64,000 nt of DNA from Actinomadura citrea (GCF_013409045.1 NZ_JACCBT010000001.1:620001-684000); one strand, 5' to 3'; shown: positions 41,543 to 49,858, counted from the stretch's first letter. The notes: generated by a model from the sequence alone, not told the origin. Numbers and translations: made by a program.

Positions 41543-42517
41543 ATGCGTGCCGACCGGTTGGTCTCGCTGGTGTTGCTGCTGCGCCGGCACGGCCGGCTGT
41601 CCGCGACCGCGCTGGCCCGCGAGCTGGAAGTGTCCACCCGGACCGTGCTGCGCGACATCGAGGCGCTGTCCGCGGCCGGGGTCCCGGTCTACGCCGAACG
41701 CGGCCGGCACGGCGGTTTCGCGTTGCTGCCCGGTTTCCGGACCGAGCTCACCGGGCTGAACCACGACGAGGCGCTCGCCCTCCTGGTCGCCGGATCGCGG
41801 CGCGGGGCACAGGTGTTCGGTCTCGGCTCTGCTCTCGCCTCGGCCATGCTCAAGGTGGTCGACGCGCTGCCCGCGAGCTATCGCGACACCGCGGCCGACG
41901 CGGCCCGGCGACTGCTCATCGATCCGGAGGCCGACCTTCTCGCGCGCAGGCAGGTCGCCGAGGAAGTGCCCGACGCGGTAGTGGCCGAGGTCCGGCGCGC
42001 GGTGTTCGCCGGACACAAGCTGCGCATCCACTACGCGGCCGTGGACCAGGCCCCCCGGTGGCGGACGGTGGACCCGATCGGCCTGGTCACCGTCCGGGGC
42101 CAGGGCTACCTGCTGGCCACGAGGTCCGGCGCGGATCGCACGTACCGGCTGTCACGGGTCCTGGCCGCCGAGGAACTCGACGAACCCGCACAGCGGACGG
42201 AGCGGGTCGACCTGGACCGGGCCTGGCAAGAGCGCAGCACGCGGTTCCGGACCGGCGGCGACCAGGTCGCCGTTCTCGCGCGGGTGCACCCGGCGCGGCG
42301 GGAGGAACTGGTGGGCACCGCGCTGGCCGTCCTCGCCGAGGAAGACGACACGGACGGGTGGCTGCGGTTGGAGGTGACCTTCCAAGATTCGAGACACGCC
42401 GTGTGGGCGCTGTGGCAGCTCGCCACCGGCGCGGAAGTCCTCGCCCCGCAGTGGTTGCGCACCTCGCTGCGCGACCGCGCAGCCACGATCGCCGCCCGCT
42501 ACGAAGACCCGCACTGA
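41543..42517 (+). CDS. WYL-domain transcriptional regulator
   Basis: Protein of 324 residues. The N-terminal HTH_11/DeoR-like domain reads RLVSLVLLLRRHGRLSATALARELEVSTRTVLRDIEALSAAGVPVYAERGRHGGFALL. The WYL domain follows from about 145 (KLRIHYAAVDQAPRWRTVDPIGLVTVRGQGYLLATRSGADRTYRLSRVLAAEEL), with GYLLA in place of the WYL tripeptide, and a WCX C-terminal extension. Ligand is unknown; such proteins can bind nucleic-acid or small ligands. Likely controls divergent ridA. Confidence 0.92.
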   Translation: MRADRLVSLVLLLRRHGRLSATALARELEVSTRTVLRDIEALSAAGVPVYAERGRHGGFALLPGFRTELTGLNHDEALALLVAGSRRGAQVFGLGSALASAMLKVVDALPASYRDTAADAARRLLIDPEADLLARRQVAEEVPDAVVAEVRRAVFAGHKLRIHYAAVDQAPRWRTVDPIGLVTVRGQGYLLATRSGADRTYRLSRVLAAEELDEPAQRTERVDLDRAWQERSTRFRTGGDQVAVLARVHPARREELVGTALAVLAEEDDTDGWLRLEVTFQDSRHAVWALWQLATGAEVLAPQWLRTSLRDRAATIAARYEDPH

Positions 42518-42583
42518 TGGACGAGTAACGCCACGGGAACCTTCGTCCTCAGTGCGGGCGCGAGCTCGCGCAGCGGCGGTTCA

Positions 42584-42991
42584 TCACTCGGTCACGGTGG
42601 GCATCGCGGCGAAGAACGGCCGCACCTCAAGCCACTCCTGGACCGGTCTCCCGCCCGCGCCGGGCGCCGCGGACAGTTCGGCGGCCAGTTCGAGTGCGTG
42701 CTCGTAGGTGTCCACGTCGATCACCATCCAGCCGGCGATCAGGTCCTTGGTCTCCGCGAACGGACCGTCGGTGACCGGCGGGCGGCCCTCGCCGTCGAAG
42801 CGGACGAACGTGCCCTGCGGGGAGATCGCCTGACTGTCGACGTACTCGCCGGTGGCCTCCAGCCGCGCGGCGAAGTCCTCCATGTACCGGCAATGGGCCG
42901 TGAGCTCCTCCGGGGTCCACTGGTCCATCTGCACGTCGTTGACCGACGCGGGCGCGCCCCGGTAGTGCTTGAGCAGCAGGTACTTGGCCAT
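42584..42991 (-). CDS. YCII-related DGPF protein (second copy)
   Basis: Protein of 135 residues with YLLLKHYRGAPASVNDVQMDQWTPEELTAHCRYMEDFAARLE and the DGPF motif VTDGPFAETKDLIAGWMVIDVDTYEHALELAAEL. A second member of the family found next to the ECF42 sigma at 38111. It lies 45 bases after the PPOX gene on the same strand, and a TGTCGA-N17-CGTC element upstream of that pair suggests membership of the ECF42 regulon. Confidence 0.92.
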   Translation of the reverse strand: MAKYLLLKHYRGAPASVNDVQMDQWTPEELTAHCRYMEDFAARLEATGEYVDSQAISPQGTFVRFDGEGRPPVTDGPFAETKDLIAGWMVIDVDTYEHALELAAELSAAPGAGGRPVQEWLEVRPFFAAMPTVTE

Positions 42992-43036
42992 CGCTCTCTC
43001 CTTCGGGTGGTGGTCTCCGTTTCCGCCGCGTTGATC

Positions 43037-43534
43037 TCAGGCGCTCTGGCGTTCCTGCTTCTGCCGGACCAGTTCCTCGACCGCGGTGGGCAGCGTGGTC
43101 TCGAAGTCGATGAGCTTCACCCAGGTCGGGGTGACGACGACACGGAACATGCCGTCGTAGAGCGAGCGGACTTGGGCCTCCCACTCGACGCGCTGCTCGG
43201 CGGTCATCTCGTAGCTGCCGTTCATCTGGAGGTACTCGTCCGGGATGCCCTGGACGAGGTCCAGTTCGGCCCTGCCGCGGATGAGGAGGATCTTCGGCGG
43301 ATGCACCTCGGTGTCGATCGTGAGGGCGACCATCGGGTTCTGGCGCAGGTGCGCCAGCTTCGGGGCGTTCGTCGAGGTGCACATGACGATCTCCGAGCCG
43401 TTCCACACGAACGCGATCGGCACGTTGCGGGGCGTGCCGTCCTTGGCGACGTAGGCCAGGCGGGTCAGATCGCGGGCCAGAAGCTCCTGGCTGAACGGCC
43501 GGTCGAGGATCTCGTTGATCTCGTGCTGCTCCAT
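43037..43534 (-). CDS. Pyridoxamine 5'-phosphate oxidase-family flavin/F420-binding protein
   Basis: Protein of 165 residues with the split-barrel fold. LARLTRLAYVAKDGTPRNVPIAFVWNGSEIVMCTSTNAPKLAHLRQNPMVALTID is the family core, with the strand and loop that bind FMN or F420. Actinomycete members often use F420 in oxidoreductions. Probably co-transcribed with the DGPF gene behind it. Confidence 0.88.
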   Translation of the reverse strand: MEQHEINEILDRPFSQELLARDLTRLAYVAKDGTPRNVPIAFVWNGSEIVMCTSTNAPKLAHLRQNPMVALTIDTEVHPPKILLIRGRAELDLVQGIPDEYLQMNGSYEMTAEQRVEWEAQVRSLYDGMFRVVVTPTWVKLIDFETTLPTAVEELVRQKQERQSA

Positions 43535-43594
43535 GGTCGTCGCTCCTGTCTCGATGCCGTCGAGCGGGCCGTTCTCGGCCGCTCGTGCCCCTGG

Positions 43595-43621
43595 GACGGA
43601 GCCGGCCCCGCGTTCTCGACA
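43595..43621 (-). promoter_or_regulatory. Candidate ECF42 promoter before PPOX-DGPF
   Basis: Minus strand TGTCGA (43621-43616), 17-base spacer, CGTC (43598-43595), about 60 bases before the PPOX start. It fits the reported ECF42 signature better than the copy at 38883 and shares TGTCGAGA with it. Confidence 0.5.
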
Positions 43622-43643
43622 TCAGCGGCGACCAAATCTCGGC

Positions 43644-45113
43644 TCATTGGCGTCGCGTGAGCCGGGCGGACACCCGCGACCGGCCACGAGCGGGACGCTG
43701 GACGGTGGTGGTCGCTTGTGCGGGTCTGATGCCGAGGGCGGTGGCGGCGCTGAGGGCCGCGGCGAGGGCGATGAGCCACCAGCCGTGCTGGAAGGCCGTT
43801 CGCACGTGATGGGACGAGCCGTCGAGGGAGCCGAGGACGGCGATCAGGACGGCGACGCCGAGGACGTAGCCGAGTTGCCGGCAGGTGTTCACCACGGCGC
43901 TGCCGGTGGCGGCCTGGGTTCTCGGCAGATCGCTCGTCGCGGCACCGATCATGCCGGGCAGGGCCAGGCCGATGCCGATGCCGATGATGATCCATCCCGG
44001 CAGGATCTGCGTCATGTAGCGCGGGTCGGTGGAGGCGCCGACGGCGAGCATCACCGTACCGGCGCAGAACAGCAGATTTCCCAGGGCCACCAGGAGGCCG
44101 ACCGGCACACGCCTCGCCATGCGCTGGCCGACGGCGGCGAAGATCGGCACCATCAGCGGACCCGGAGCGATGGCGAGTCCGGTGCGGATCTCGGAGAACC
44201 CGGCTGCGGTCTCCAGCCACAGCACGACGCTGAAGAAGAGCGCGCCGAACGCGGTGCAGAACACCAGCACGGTGATGTTGGCCCACACGAAGGTCCGCAC
44301 CCGGAACAGCGCCGGGTCGATGACCGGATCGGGACGCCGCGAGATCCGGGCGGCGATGACGGCGACGCCGAGGATCGCGACGCCGAAGGCGGTCAGGGTC
44401 CTGGCGCCCGTCCAGTCCCATGCGTCGCCCTTCACCAGGCCGAGCGCGGCCGCACCGATCGCGACGGCGAGGACGGTCGCGCCGGTGAGGTCGGGCGTCC
44501 GGACGACGGATTCGTCGCGGCTGTCCGGGACCAGGCGATGCGCGGCGGCGAAGGCCAGCAGCCCGACGGGCAGGTTGATCAGGAAGATCCAGTGCCAGGA
44601 GACCTGGACCAGAAGGCCGCCGGCGACGGGGCCGAGGGCGCCGGCGAGGGAACTGGTGGTCGCCCAGACCTTCACCGCGCCCGCGCGCCTTTCGGGAGGC
44701 AGCGCGGTGAGCATGAGGCCGAGACTGGCCGGGGTGAGCGCGGCGGCGCCGGCCGCCTGCAGAACGCGGAACGCCACGAGCCACCACAGTGAGGGAGCGG
44801 CCGCGCACGCGGCACTGGCCAGGGTGAACACGGCCAGGCCGACCAGGAATCCCCTCTTGCGGCTGTGCCGGTCGGCGAGACGTCCGGCCGGGATCAGCAG
44901 CGCGGCGTAAACGATGGCGTACCCGTTGAGAACCCAGCTGAGGTCCGGCAACGACGAACCCGGGAAACTCCGTCCGATGGCGGTGAACGCGACGTTGACC
45001 ACGAAAACGTCGAGCATGGCCATGAACGCCGCCGCGCAGAGCACGACGACGATGGCGGTCGGGCGCTCACGCTGCGCCGGCGATGTCCGGGCTGTCAGTG
45101 CTTCGGGGGGCAT
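43644..45113 (-). CDS. MFS transporter, DHA2 family
   Basis: Exporter of 489 residues with about 14 helices: MLDVFVVNVAFTAIG, WVLNGYAIVYAALLIPAGRLADRHSRKRGFL (motif A), FRVLQAAGAAALTPASLGLM (motif C-like) and WHWIFLINLPVGLLA. Expected to expel an organic toxin. Divergent from an HxlR regulator, with an inverted repeat in the gap at 45186. Ends about 110 bases from the oppositely controlled PPOX promoter. Confidence 0.92.
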   Translation of the reverse strand: MPPEALTARTSPAQRERPTAIVVVLCAAAFMAMLDVFVVNVAFTAIGRSFPGSSLPDLSWVLNGYAIVYAALLIPAGRLADRHSRKRGFLVGLAVFTLASAACAAAPSLWWLVAFRVLQAAGAAALTPASLGLMLTALPPERRAGAVKVWATTSSLAGALGPVAGGLLVQVSWHWIFLINLPVGLLAFAAAHRLVPDSRDESVVRTPDLTGATVLAVAIGAAALGLVKGDAWDWTGARTLTAFGVAILGVAVIAARISRRPDPVIDPALFRVRTFVWANITVLVFCTAFGALFFSVVLWLETAAGFSEIRTGLAIAPGPLMVPIFAAVGQRMARRVPVGLLVALGNLLFCAGTVMLAVGASTDPRYMTQILPGWIIIGIGIGLALPGMIGAATSDLPRTQAATGSAVVNTCRQLGYVLGVAVLIAVLGSLDGSSHHVRTAFQHGWWLIALAAALSAATALGIRPAQATTTVQRPARGRSRVSARLTRRQ

Positions 45114-45185
45114 GGGGCTTCCAATCCGGGTGGGTGCTCTGGGGCTGCTGGTCCAGCCTGTGCAGCGGCATGCTGACTGACCCTC

Positions 45186-45214
45186 GGTATAGCCAGCACG
45201 AGCTGACTATAACC
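45186..45214. promoter_or_regulatory. Candidate HxlR operator between MFS and hxlR genes
   Basis: Near-perfect inverted repeat: GGTATAGCCAGC and GCTGACTATAACC around ACGA, differing by one inserted base and one mismatch. It lies 32 bases upstream of the HxlR start and about 73 upstream of the MFS start. Confidence 0.6.
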
Positions 45215-45245
45215 GGATCAAGTCACCACGGATAGCATGGGGGCC

Positions 45246-45719
45246 ATGTCTGCTGTCATGGAGGGCGCGCTCGCCGACCTCGGATCCTGGAAGCCGGTCC
45301 ACTGCTCGCTGGTCAAGGCCCTGGAGGTCGTGGGAACCCGGTCGGCGCTGCTGATACTGCGCGAGTGCTACTACGGCACCACCCGCTTCGGCGGCTTCGC
45401 GCAGCGCGTCGGCATCACCGAACGGGCGGCCGCCAAGCAACTGCGCCAGCTCACCGAGGCCGGTCTTCTCGCCAAGCGCCCCTACCGCGACGAGGGCGAC
45501 CGCACCCGCGAGGAGTATGTGCTGACCGAGATGGGCCGCGACCTACTGCCGGCCATCCTCGGCCTCATCCAGTGGGGCGACAAGTACCTCCACAACGGCC
45601 GTCCGCCGGTTCTGCACGTCGAACACGACACCGGTGCCGCCGTCCGGGTGGAGGTGCGGAGCGAAGCAGGAAACCCCGTCACGCTGGAGGACATCGGCGT
45701 CCGTCGCAACCCTCGATGA
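45246..45719 (+). CDS. HxlR family transcriptional regulator
   Basis: Winged-helix protein of 157 residues from ATG 45246; ATG 45237 is also possible. Core motifs are VVGTRSALLILRECYYGTTRFGGFAQRVGITERAAAKQLRQLTEAGLLAKRPYRDEGDRTREEYVLTEMGRDLLP. HxlR proteins sense reactive electrophiles or aromatics, sometimes through Cys; the N-terminal HCSL Cys is in a suitable place. Probably represses the divergent MFS exporter. Confidence 0.9.
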   Translation: MSAVMEGALADLGSWKPVHCSLVKALEVVGTRSALLILRECYYGTTRFGGFAQRVGITERAAAKQLRQLTEAGLLAKRPYRDEGDRTREEYVLTEMGRDLLPAILGLIQWGDKYLHNGRPPVLHVEHDTGAAVRVEVRSEAGNPVTLEDIGVRRNPR

Positions 45720-45724
45720 CGGCC

Positions 45725-45744
45725 ACCGCCACCATCGTGGCGGT
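45725..45744 (+). terminator. Small hairpin after the HxlR gene
   Basis: ACCGCCAC-CATC-GTGGCGGT, an 8-bp perfect stem six bases after the HxlR stop, immediately before the MerR-type promoter at 45744. No U-run. Confidence 0.5.
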
Positions 45745-45774
45745 TGACCCTGACGTAGCGTGAGGGCTCACGCT
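45744..45774 (+). promoter_or_regulatory. MerR-type promoter/operator of the VOC-TipAL-like operon
   Basis: TTGACC (45744-45749) begins a dyad CCCTGACG-N3-CGTGAGGG (45748-45766), then CACGCT where the -10 would be after a 19-base spacer. This dyad in a stretched spacer is the layout of MerR/TipA-controlled promoters. A second perfect dyad AGCGTGAG-GG-CTCACGCT overlaps it (45757-45774). Confidence 0.6.
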
Positions 45775-45781
45775 GGAGCGC

Positions 45782-46327
45782 ATGAGCGATTTCTTCAATG
45801 CCTTCGAGATGAGTCCTGTGCCCGCGCCGGGCCCGGATGCGGTCGCACCGGATCCGTTCCGCGGGATCTACGGGATGCCCATGTTCGTGACGATCCCAAC
45901 GGACGATCTGGAAGCATCGACCGATTTCTGGGTGCGGGGTCTCGGCTTCATCGAACTGTTCGGCATTCCCGGCCAGGTGGTGCATCTGCGCCGGTGGGCG
46001 TTCCAGGACGTTCTGCTTGTGCCGGCGACCGCGGACACCGCGACGCCCAGCGCGTCAGGGATGCGGGTGAGCTTCTCGGTCGTCCTCGGTCAGCTCGATC
46101 CTCTCGCCGCGGCCTGCCGCGTGCTTCGGCCGGGGAACGTGACGGACCCTCGTGACACCCCGTGGAACACCCGTGATGTCGAGGTGATCACCCCGGAGGG
46201 CGTGCGCGTGGTGCTGACCGCGGCGAGGCCGTTCGATCCCGAGAGCGCTGAGGGGAAGTACCTCGCATCGGTCGGGATCGTCGCCCCGGACACGGCGGCG
46301 GATGACGACAATGGCGTTCATGGGTGA
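45782..46327 (+). CDS. VOC (glyoxalase/bleomycin-resistance) superfamily protein
   Basis: Protein of 181 residues with a betaalphabetabetabeta VOC module: GMPMFVTIPTDDLEASTDFWVRGLGFIELF, VHLRRWAFQDVLLVP, then RVSFSVVLGQLDPLAAACRVL and NTRDVEVITPEGVRVVLT. Canonical metal ligands (His/Glu) are only partly visible, so it may bind an antibiotic or act as an enzyme. Its end overlaps the MerR gene start, marking one operon with a TipAL-like regulator, which favours a drug-binding role. Confidence 0.85.
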   Translation: MSDFFNAFEMSPVPAPGPDAVAPDPFRGIYGMPMFVTIPTDDLEASTDFWVRGLGFIELFGIPGQVVHLRRWAFQDVLLVPATADTATPSASGMRVSFSVVLGQLDPLAAACRVLRPGNVTDPRDTPWNTRDVEVITPEGVRVVLTAARPFDPESAEGKYLASVGIVAPDTAADDDNGVHG

Positions 46328-47123
46328 CCACGCGATCGATGGCGGCGCGACGGTCGGCGCTGCCGCCGACCTCGTCGGCGTGACCGTTCGCACCCTCCAT
46401 CACTGGGATGAGATCGGGTTGGCGCCGCCGTCCGGTCGCACGTCGGCGGGGTATCGCCTCTACACCGCATCGGATCTCGATCGCCTGCACAGGGTGGTGG
46501 CGTATCGGGAGACCGGCCTCGGGCTGGACGCGATCCGGTCGGTGCTCGATGACGCGACCACGGAGATCGGTGCCAGGCTGCGCGAGCAGCGCTCCCGGCT
46601 CGCCGAGCGCATTCGTGGCCTCCAGCAGCTCGACGAGCGGCTGGAGCGGATGACCGATGCCCACGAGCGCGGCATTCTTCTCGGCGACGAGGAGCAGACG
46701 GAGATCTTCGGAGAGGACTGGGACCCGCGCCGGTCGGAAACGGCCCGATCCGTCTGGGGTGGTTCCGTGCAGTGGGCGCAGTTCGCCGAGCGTTCCGCGT
46801 CCCGCACGCGCGCCCAATGGCAGACGCTCGCCGCCGCGATGGGCGCGCTCCAACACGACCTGGCCGACGCGATGGGGCGCGGGACCGCTCCTGGCAGCCC
46901 GGATGCGGACGCGCTCGTCGAGCGGCACCGCGAACTGTTCTCCACCTTCTTTCCGCTGACCCGGCAGATGCAGGTGTGCTTGGGGCGCATGTTCGAGACC
47001 GACGCCGGCTTCGCATCGCACTACGACGGGATCAGTGAGGGCCTCGCCACCTGGTTCCGTCAGATCATCGACGAGTCCGCCCGCGGTCACGGCATCGACC
47101 CCGAGACCGCGACCTGGCAGTAG
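46311..47123 (+). CDS. TipAL-like MerR regulator with TipAS ligand domain
   Basis: Protein of about 270 residues; ATG 46311 is used, with 46302 and 46320 as options. MerR DNA-binding domain: GAAADLVGVTVRTLHHWDEIGLAPPSGRTSAGYRLYTASDLDRLHRVVAYRE, followed by a coiled coil. Residues from about 115 match the TipAS domain (ERGILLGDEEQTEIFGEDWDPRRSETARSVWG, RTRAQWQTLAAAMGAL, RQMQVCLGRMFETDAGFASHYD). The Cys of VCLGRMF aligns with the thiopeptide-reactive Cys of TipAL. It overlaps the VOC gene by 17 bases. Confidence 0.9.
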   Translation: MAFMGDHAIDGGATVGAAADLVGVTVRTLHHWDEIGLAPPSGRTSAGYRLYTASDLDRLHRVVAYRETGLGLDAIRSVLDDATTEIGARLREQRSRLAERIRGLQQLDERLERMTDAHERGILLGDEEQTEIFGEDWDPRRSETARSVWGGSVQWAQFAERSASRTRAQWQTLAAAMGALQHDLADAMGRGTAPGSPDADALVERHRELFSTFFPLTRQMQVCLGRMFETDAGFASHYDGISEGLATWFRQIIDESARGHGIDPETATWQ

Positions 47124-47142
47124 CCCTGTGGGCGGGGATGCT

Positions 47143-48021
47143 TCAGAAGGTGATGAGGATCTTGCCGAGCAGGCCGCCGGCTTCGTAGCGCTCGTGGGCG
47201 GCGCGGATGTCGGTGTACTGGTAGCGGTCGGCGATCCGCAGGCGCAGTTCCTGGGTGTCGACGAGGTGAGCGAGGTGGGCGAGGTCGGCGGCGTCCTCCT
47301 GGACATAGCTCTTTTGGGCGCCGGGCACGTCGGGCAGGGGGTGGTCGGCGATGGAGACGTAGCGTCCCCTGGGGGCGAGGGCGGCGCCCGCGTCGACGCC
47401 GGCGGTGTCGAGGATGACCGGGTAGCGGTCGCGGGGCAGGTCGTCCGGGCGGTGCCAGACCTGCTGTGCGCCGAGCTCCCGGGCGGCGTGTTCGTGTCCG
47501 GGCCGGGAGACCAGGGCGTCGGCGTGAGCGCCGGTTCGACGGGCGAGCTGGACGGCCAGGCCGCCGACCGCCCCAGCCGCGCCGATGACCAGGATGCGCT
47601 CGCCGGCGGCCAGTTCGGCGGTGCGCAGGGCCTGCAGGGCGGTCACCCCGGCCAGGGGCAGGGCCGCAGCGTCGGCCAACGGGATGGTGGTCGGCGCTGT
47701 GGTCACCAGATGGCCGGGCAGAGCCACGTGCTCGGACCAGGTGCCGCGGCCGGTGGCGATCTGCGCGGACATGGCGATAACGGCCGCGCCGACTTGGTGA
47801 GCGGGGTCGGTGCCGGCGACGATCCGGCCGGAGAGGTCCCAGCCGAGCGTGGCCGGCAGCGGCGGGCCGACCTCCCAGGCTCGGGTCTTCCAGTCCACCG
47901 GGTTGAGGCTGCTGGCTGTGGTGCGGATGAGGACTTCTCCGGCGACGAGGGCGGGTTCGGCGATGTCGTGGACGGTCAGGACGTCGGGGCCGCCGTGGCG
48001 GTCGATCTGGATGGCATGCAT
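47143..48021 (-). CDS. NADP-dependent quinone oxidoreductase, MDR family
   Basis: Zinc-free medium-chain reductase of 292 residues. An alcohol-dehydrogenase-like domain (TASSLNPVDWKTRAWE, LGWDLSGRIV) precedes the nucleotide motif VIGAAGAVGGLAVQLARRTGAH and a C-terminal ADRYQYTDIRAAHERYEAGGLLGKILI. Reduces quinones or enones with NADPH. It lies 39 bases downstream of the MFS gene, so both belong to the MerR-controlled unit. It converges on the TipAL-like gene across 19 bases. Confidence 0.9.
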   Translation of the reverse strand: MHAIQIDRHGGPDVLTVHDIAEPALVAGEVLIRTTASSLNPVDWKTRAWEVGPPLPATLGWDLSGRIVAGTDPAHQVGAAVIAMSAQIATGRGTWSEHVALPGHLVTTAPTTIPLADAAALPLAGVTALQALRTAELAAGERILVIGAAGAVGGLAVQLARRTGAHADALVSRPGHEHAARELGAQQVWHRPDDLPRDRYPVILDTAGVDAGAALAPRGRYVSIADHPLPDVPGAQKSYVQEDAADLAHLAHLVDTQELRLRIADRYQYTDIRAAHERYEAGGLLGKILITF

Positions 48022-48060
48022 GGTCAGGGGAGGACCTTCCAGCGAGTGAGGGGTGGACGT

Positions 48061-49245
48061 TCAGGCGGCGATGGAGACCGCGGCGTTGTCGGTCTGCGGC
48101 GTGGTGCTGTTGCGGGGCAGGATCAGGTAGGTCAGGGCCAGGCCGGTCAGGCTCAGCACGGCTCCGGCCAGTCCGGTCCAGCGCAGCGCGCCCGCGGCGA
48201 CGAGGAGCCCGCCGAGGGCGGAGCCGGCGGCGGCGCCCAGGTTGAACGCGCCTACGTTGACGGAGACCGCCAGGGTCGGCGCCGCCCCGGCGTGGCGCAG
48301 GATCAGGCCCTGCAAGGGGGCGATGGTGGCGGTGGCGAGCAGGCCCAGGACGAGGACGGCGAGAACAGCGGTGGGCTGCCAGGCGGCGGCGAACGGCGTG
48401 GCCGCCAGCACGCCGGTCAGGCCGCCGAACACGCCGCGCACGGTCGCGGTCATGGACTTGTCGGTCAGCTTCCCGGCGGCCAGGTTGCCCAGGAAGCTGC
48501 CCGCGCCGTAGGCGAGCAGCAGGGCGGAGACGGCGGCCGGGGAGAAGCCGGTGACGCGGGTGAGCAGGGGCGCGATGTAGGTGAACACGACGGCGACACC
48601 GGAGAAGCCGACCGCGGTGGTGGCGATGGCCAGCAGCACCGGCTTGCGGGTCACCACACGCAGTTCGTCGCGCACGCTCATGGCCGGCGCCTGCTGCCTC
48701 GGCAGCACCAGGACCAGCAACGCGACGGAGGCCAGGGTGAGCGCGGTGAGCACCGCGAACGGGGCGCGCCACCCGGCAGCGTGTCCCAGCAGCGAGCCCA
48801 GGGGAACTCCGAGCAAAGTGGCCACGGTGAACCCGGAGGCGACGGTGGCGATCGCCGAGCCGGTCTTGTGCTCAGGCACCACGCTGGTGGCCATCACCAG
48901 CGCCAGTGCCAGGAACGCGGCGTGGCTGAGCGAGGAGATCACCCGCCCGGCCAGCAGCATCTCCAACGTCGGGGCCAGGGCGCTGAGCGCGCTGCCCGCG
49001 GCGAACAGCAGCATCAGCCCGATCGCCAGGCCCTTGCGGGGCAGCCGCGCGGTCGCCACCGTCACCACAGGACCGCCGATCACCACCCCCAGCGCGTAGG
49101 CGGTCACCGTCTGCCCGGCGGTGCCCTGTGCGACCTGAAGATCCGCGCCGATCTCGGGCAGTATGCCCGCGACCAGGTATTCCGACGTGCCGACGACGAA
49201 GACGCTCGCGCACAAGGCTGCGAGTGAGGCGAAGCTCTTGCTCAT
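48061..49245 (-). CDS. MFS transporter, DHA1 (12-helix) family
   Basis: Exporter of 394 residues of the AraJ/PbuE type: FVVGTSEYLVAGILPEIGADLQV, TAYALGVVIGGPVVTVATARLPRKGLAI (motif A), AFLALALVMATSVVPEHKTGSAIATVASG and GVPLGSLLGHAAGWR. No ribosome site is evident and the MerR-type promoter ends eight bases before the ATG, so its mRNA may be leaderless. Paired with a divergent MerR regulator. Confidence 0.92.
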   Translation of the reverse strand: MSKSFASLAALCASVFVVGTSEYLVAGILPEIGADLQVAQGTAGQTVTAYALGVVIGGPVVTVATARLPRKGLAIGLMLLFAAGSALSALAPTLEMLLAGRVISSLSHAAFLALALVMATSVVPEHKTGSAIATVASGFTVATLLGVPLGSLLGHAAGWRAPFAVLTALTLASVALLVLVLPRQQAPAMSVRDELRVVTRKPVLLAIATTAVGFSGVAVVFTYIAPLLTRVTGFSPAAVSALLLAYGAGSFLGNLAAGKLTDKSMTATVRGVFGGLTGVLAATPFAAAWQPTAVLAVLVLGLLATATIAPLQGLILRHAGAAPTLAVSVNVGAFNLGAAAGSALGGLLVAAGALRWTGLAGAVLSLTGLALTYLILPRNSTTPQTDNAAVSIAA

Positions 49246-49252
49246 GCGCGAG

Positions 49253-49284
49253 ACGCTAGAGTTTCACATCGATGTGAGAGTCAA
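49253..49284 (-). promoter_or_regulatory. MerR operator/promoter between MFS and merR genes
   Basis: Perfect 14-base palindrome TCACATCGATGTGA (49264-49277) inside a 20-base spacer between TTGACT (49284-49279) and TAGCGT (49258-49253) on the MFS strand. The stretched spacer with a central dyad is the MerR activation layout. Confidence 0.75.
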
Positions 49285-49325
49285 TCGGCGCCGCCCGCCG
49301 GCAGGGCATCCGTGAGGAGGATCAC

Positions 49326-49730
49326 GTGCGGATCGGTGAGCTGTCCCGCAGGACCGGCGTACATGAACGGCTGCTGCGTTACTACGAGGAGCAGCACCTG
49401 CTCCACCCGCAGCGGCGTCCCAGCGGCTACCGCGAATACGACGAGGCGGACGTGGGCACCGTGCGCCGTATCCGCAGCCTGCTCGCCGCCGGCCTGAGCA
49501 CCGCCTCCATCGCCACGATCCTCCCCTGCCTGCGCGACGAGGACGAGCGCCTGGTGCCGACATGCTCCGACCTGCTCGCCGACCTGTTCAGGGAGCGCGA
49601 GCGGATCACCAAGGCCATCACCGACCTGGAAATCTCCCGGTCCGCGCTCGACGACGTGATCGCCGCTGCACCCGCCGACGTCGCCGCACGCGCGATCGAG
49701 GGAGCGACGGCTCCCGCCCCCGAACGGTAA
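49326..49730 (+). CDS. MerR family transcriptional regulator
   Basis: Protein of 134 residues; GTG 49326 follows GAGGAGG. IGELSRRTGVHERLLRYYEEQHLLHPQRRPSGYREYDEADVGTVRRIRSLLAAGLSTASIATILPCL is a complete MerR DNA-binding domain, then a coiled coil. The C-terminus is short; the Cys residues in PCLRDEDERLVPTC could form a sensing pair. Controls the divergent MFS-oxidoreductase unit. Confidence 0.92.
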   Translation: MRIGELSRRTGVHERLLRYYEEQHLLHPQRRPSGYREYDEADVGTVRRIRSLLAAGLSTASIATILPCLRDEDERLVPTCSDLLADLFRERERITKAITDLEISRSALDDVIAAAPADVAARAIEGATAPAPER

Positions 49731-49858
49731 CTGCGACCACACTGCTCGGTCCTCGTTCACCAGCCTGGCGAACTCCGCATTGCCCTCCATCCGGTCGAGC
49801 CAGTCGGAGAGCACCAACGCCTGATCGCGCGCGAGGCCGTCCGTGTTCGGCGGAGGAG

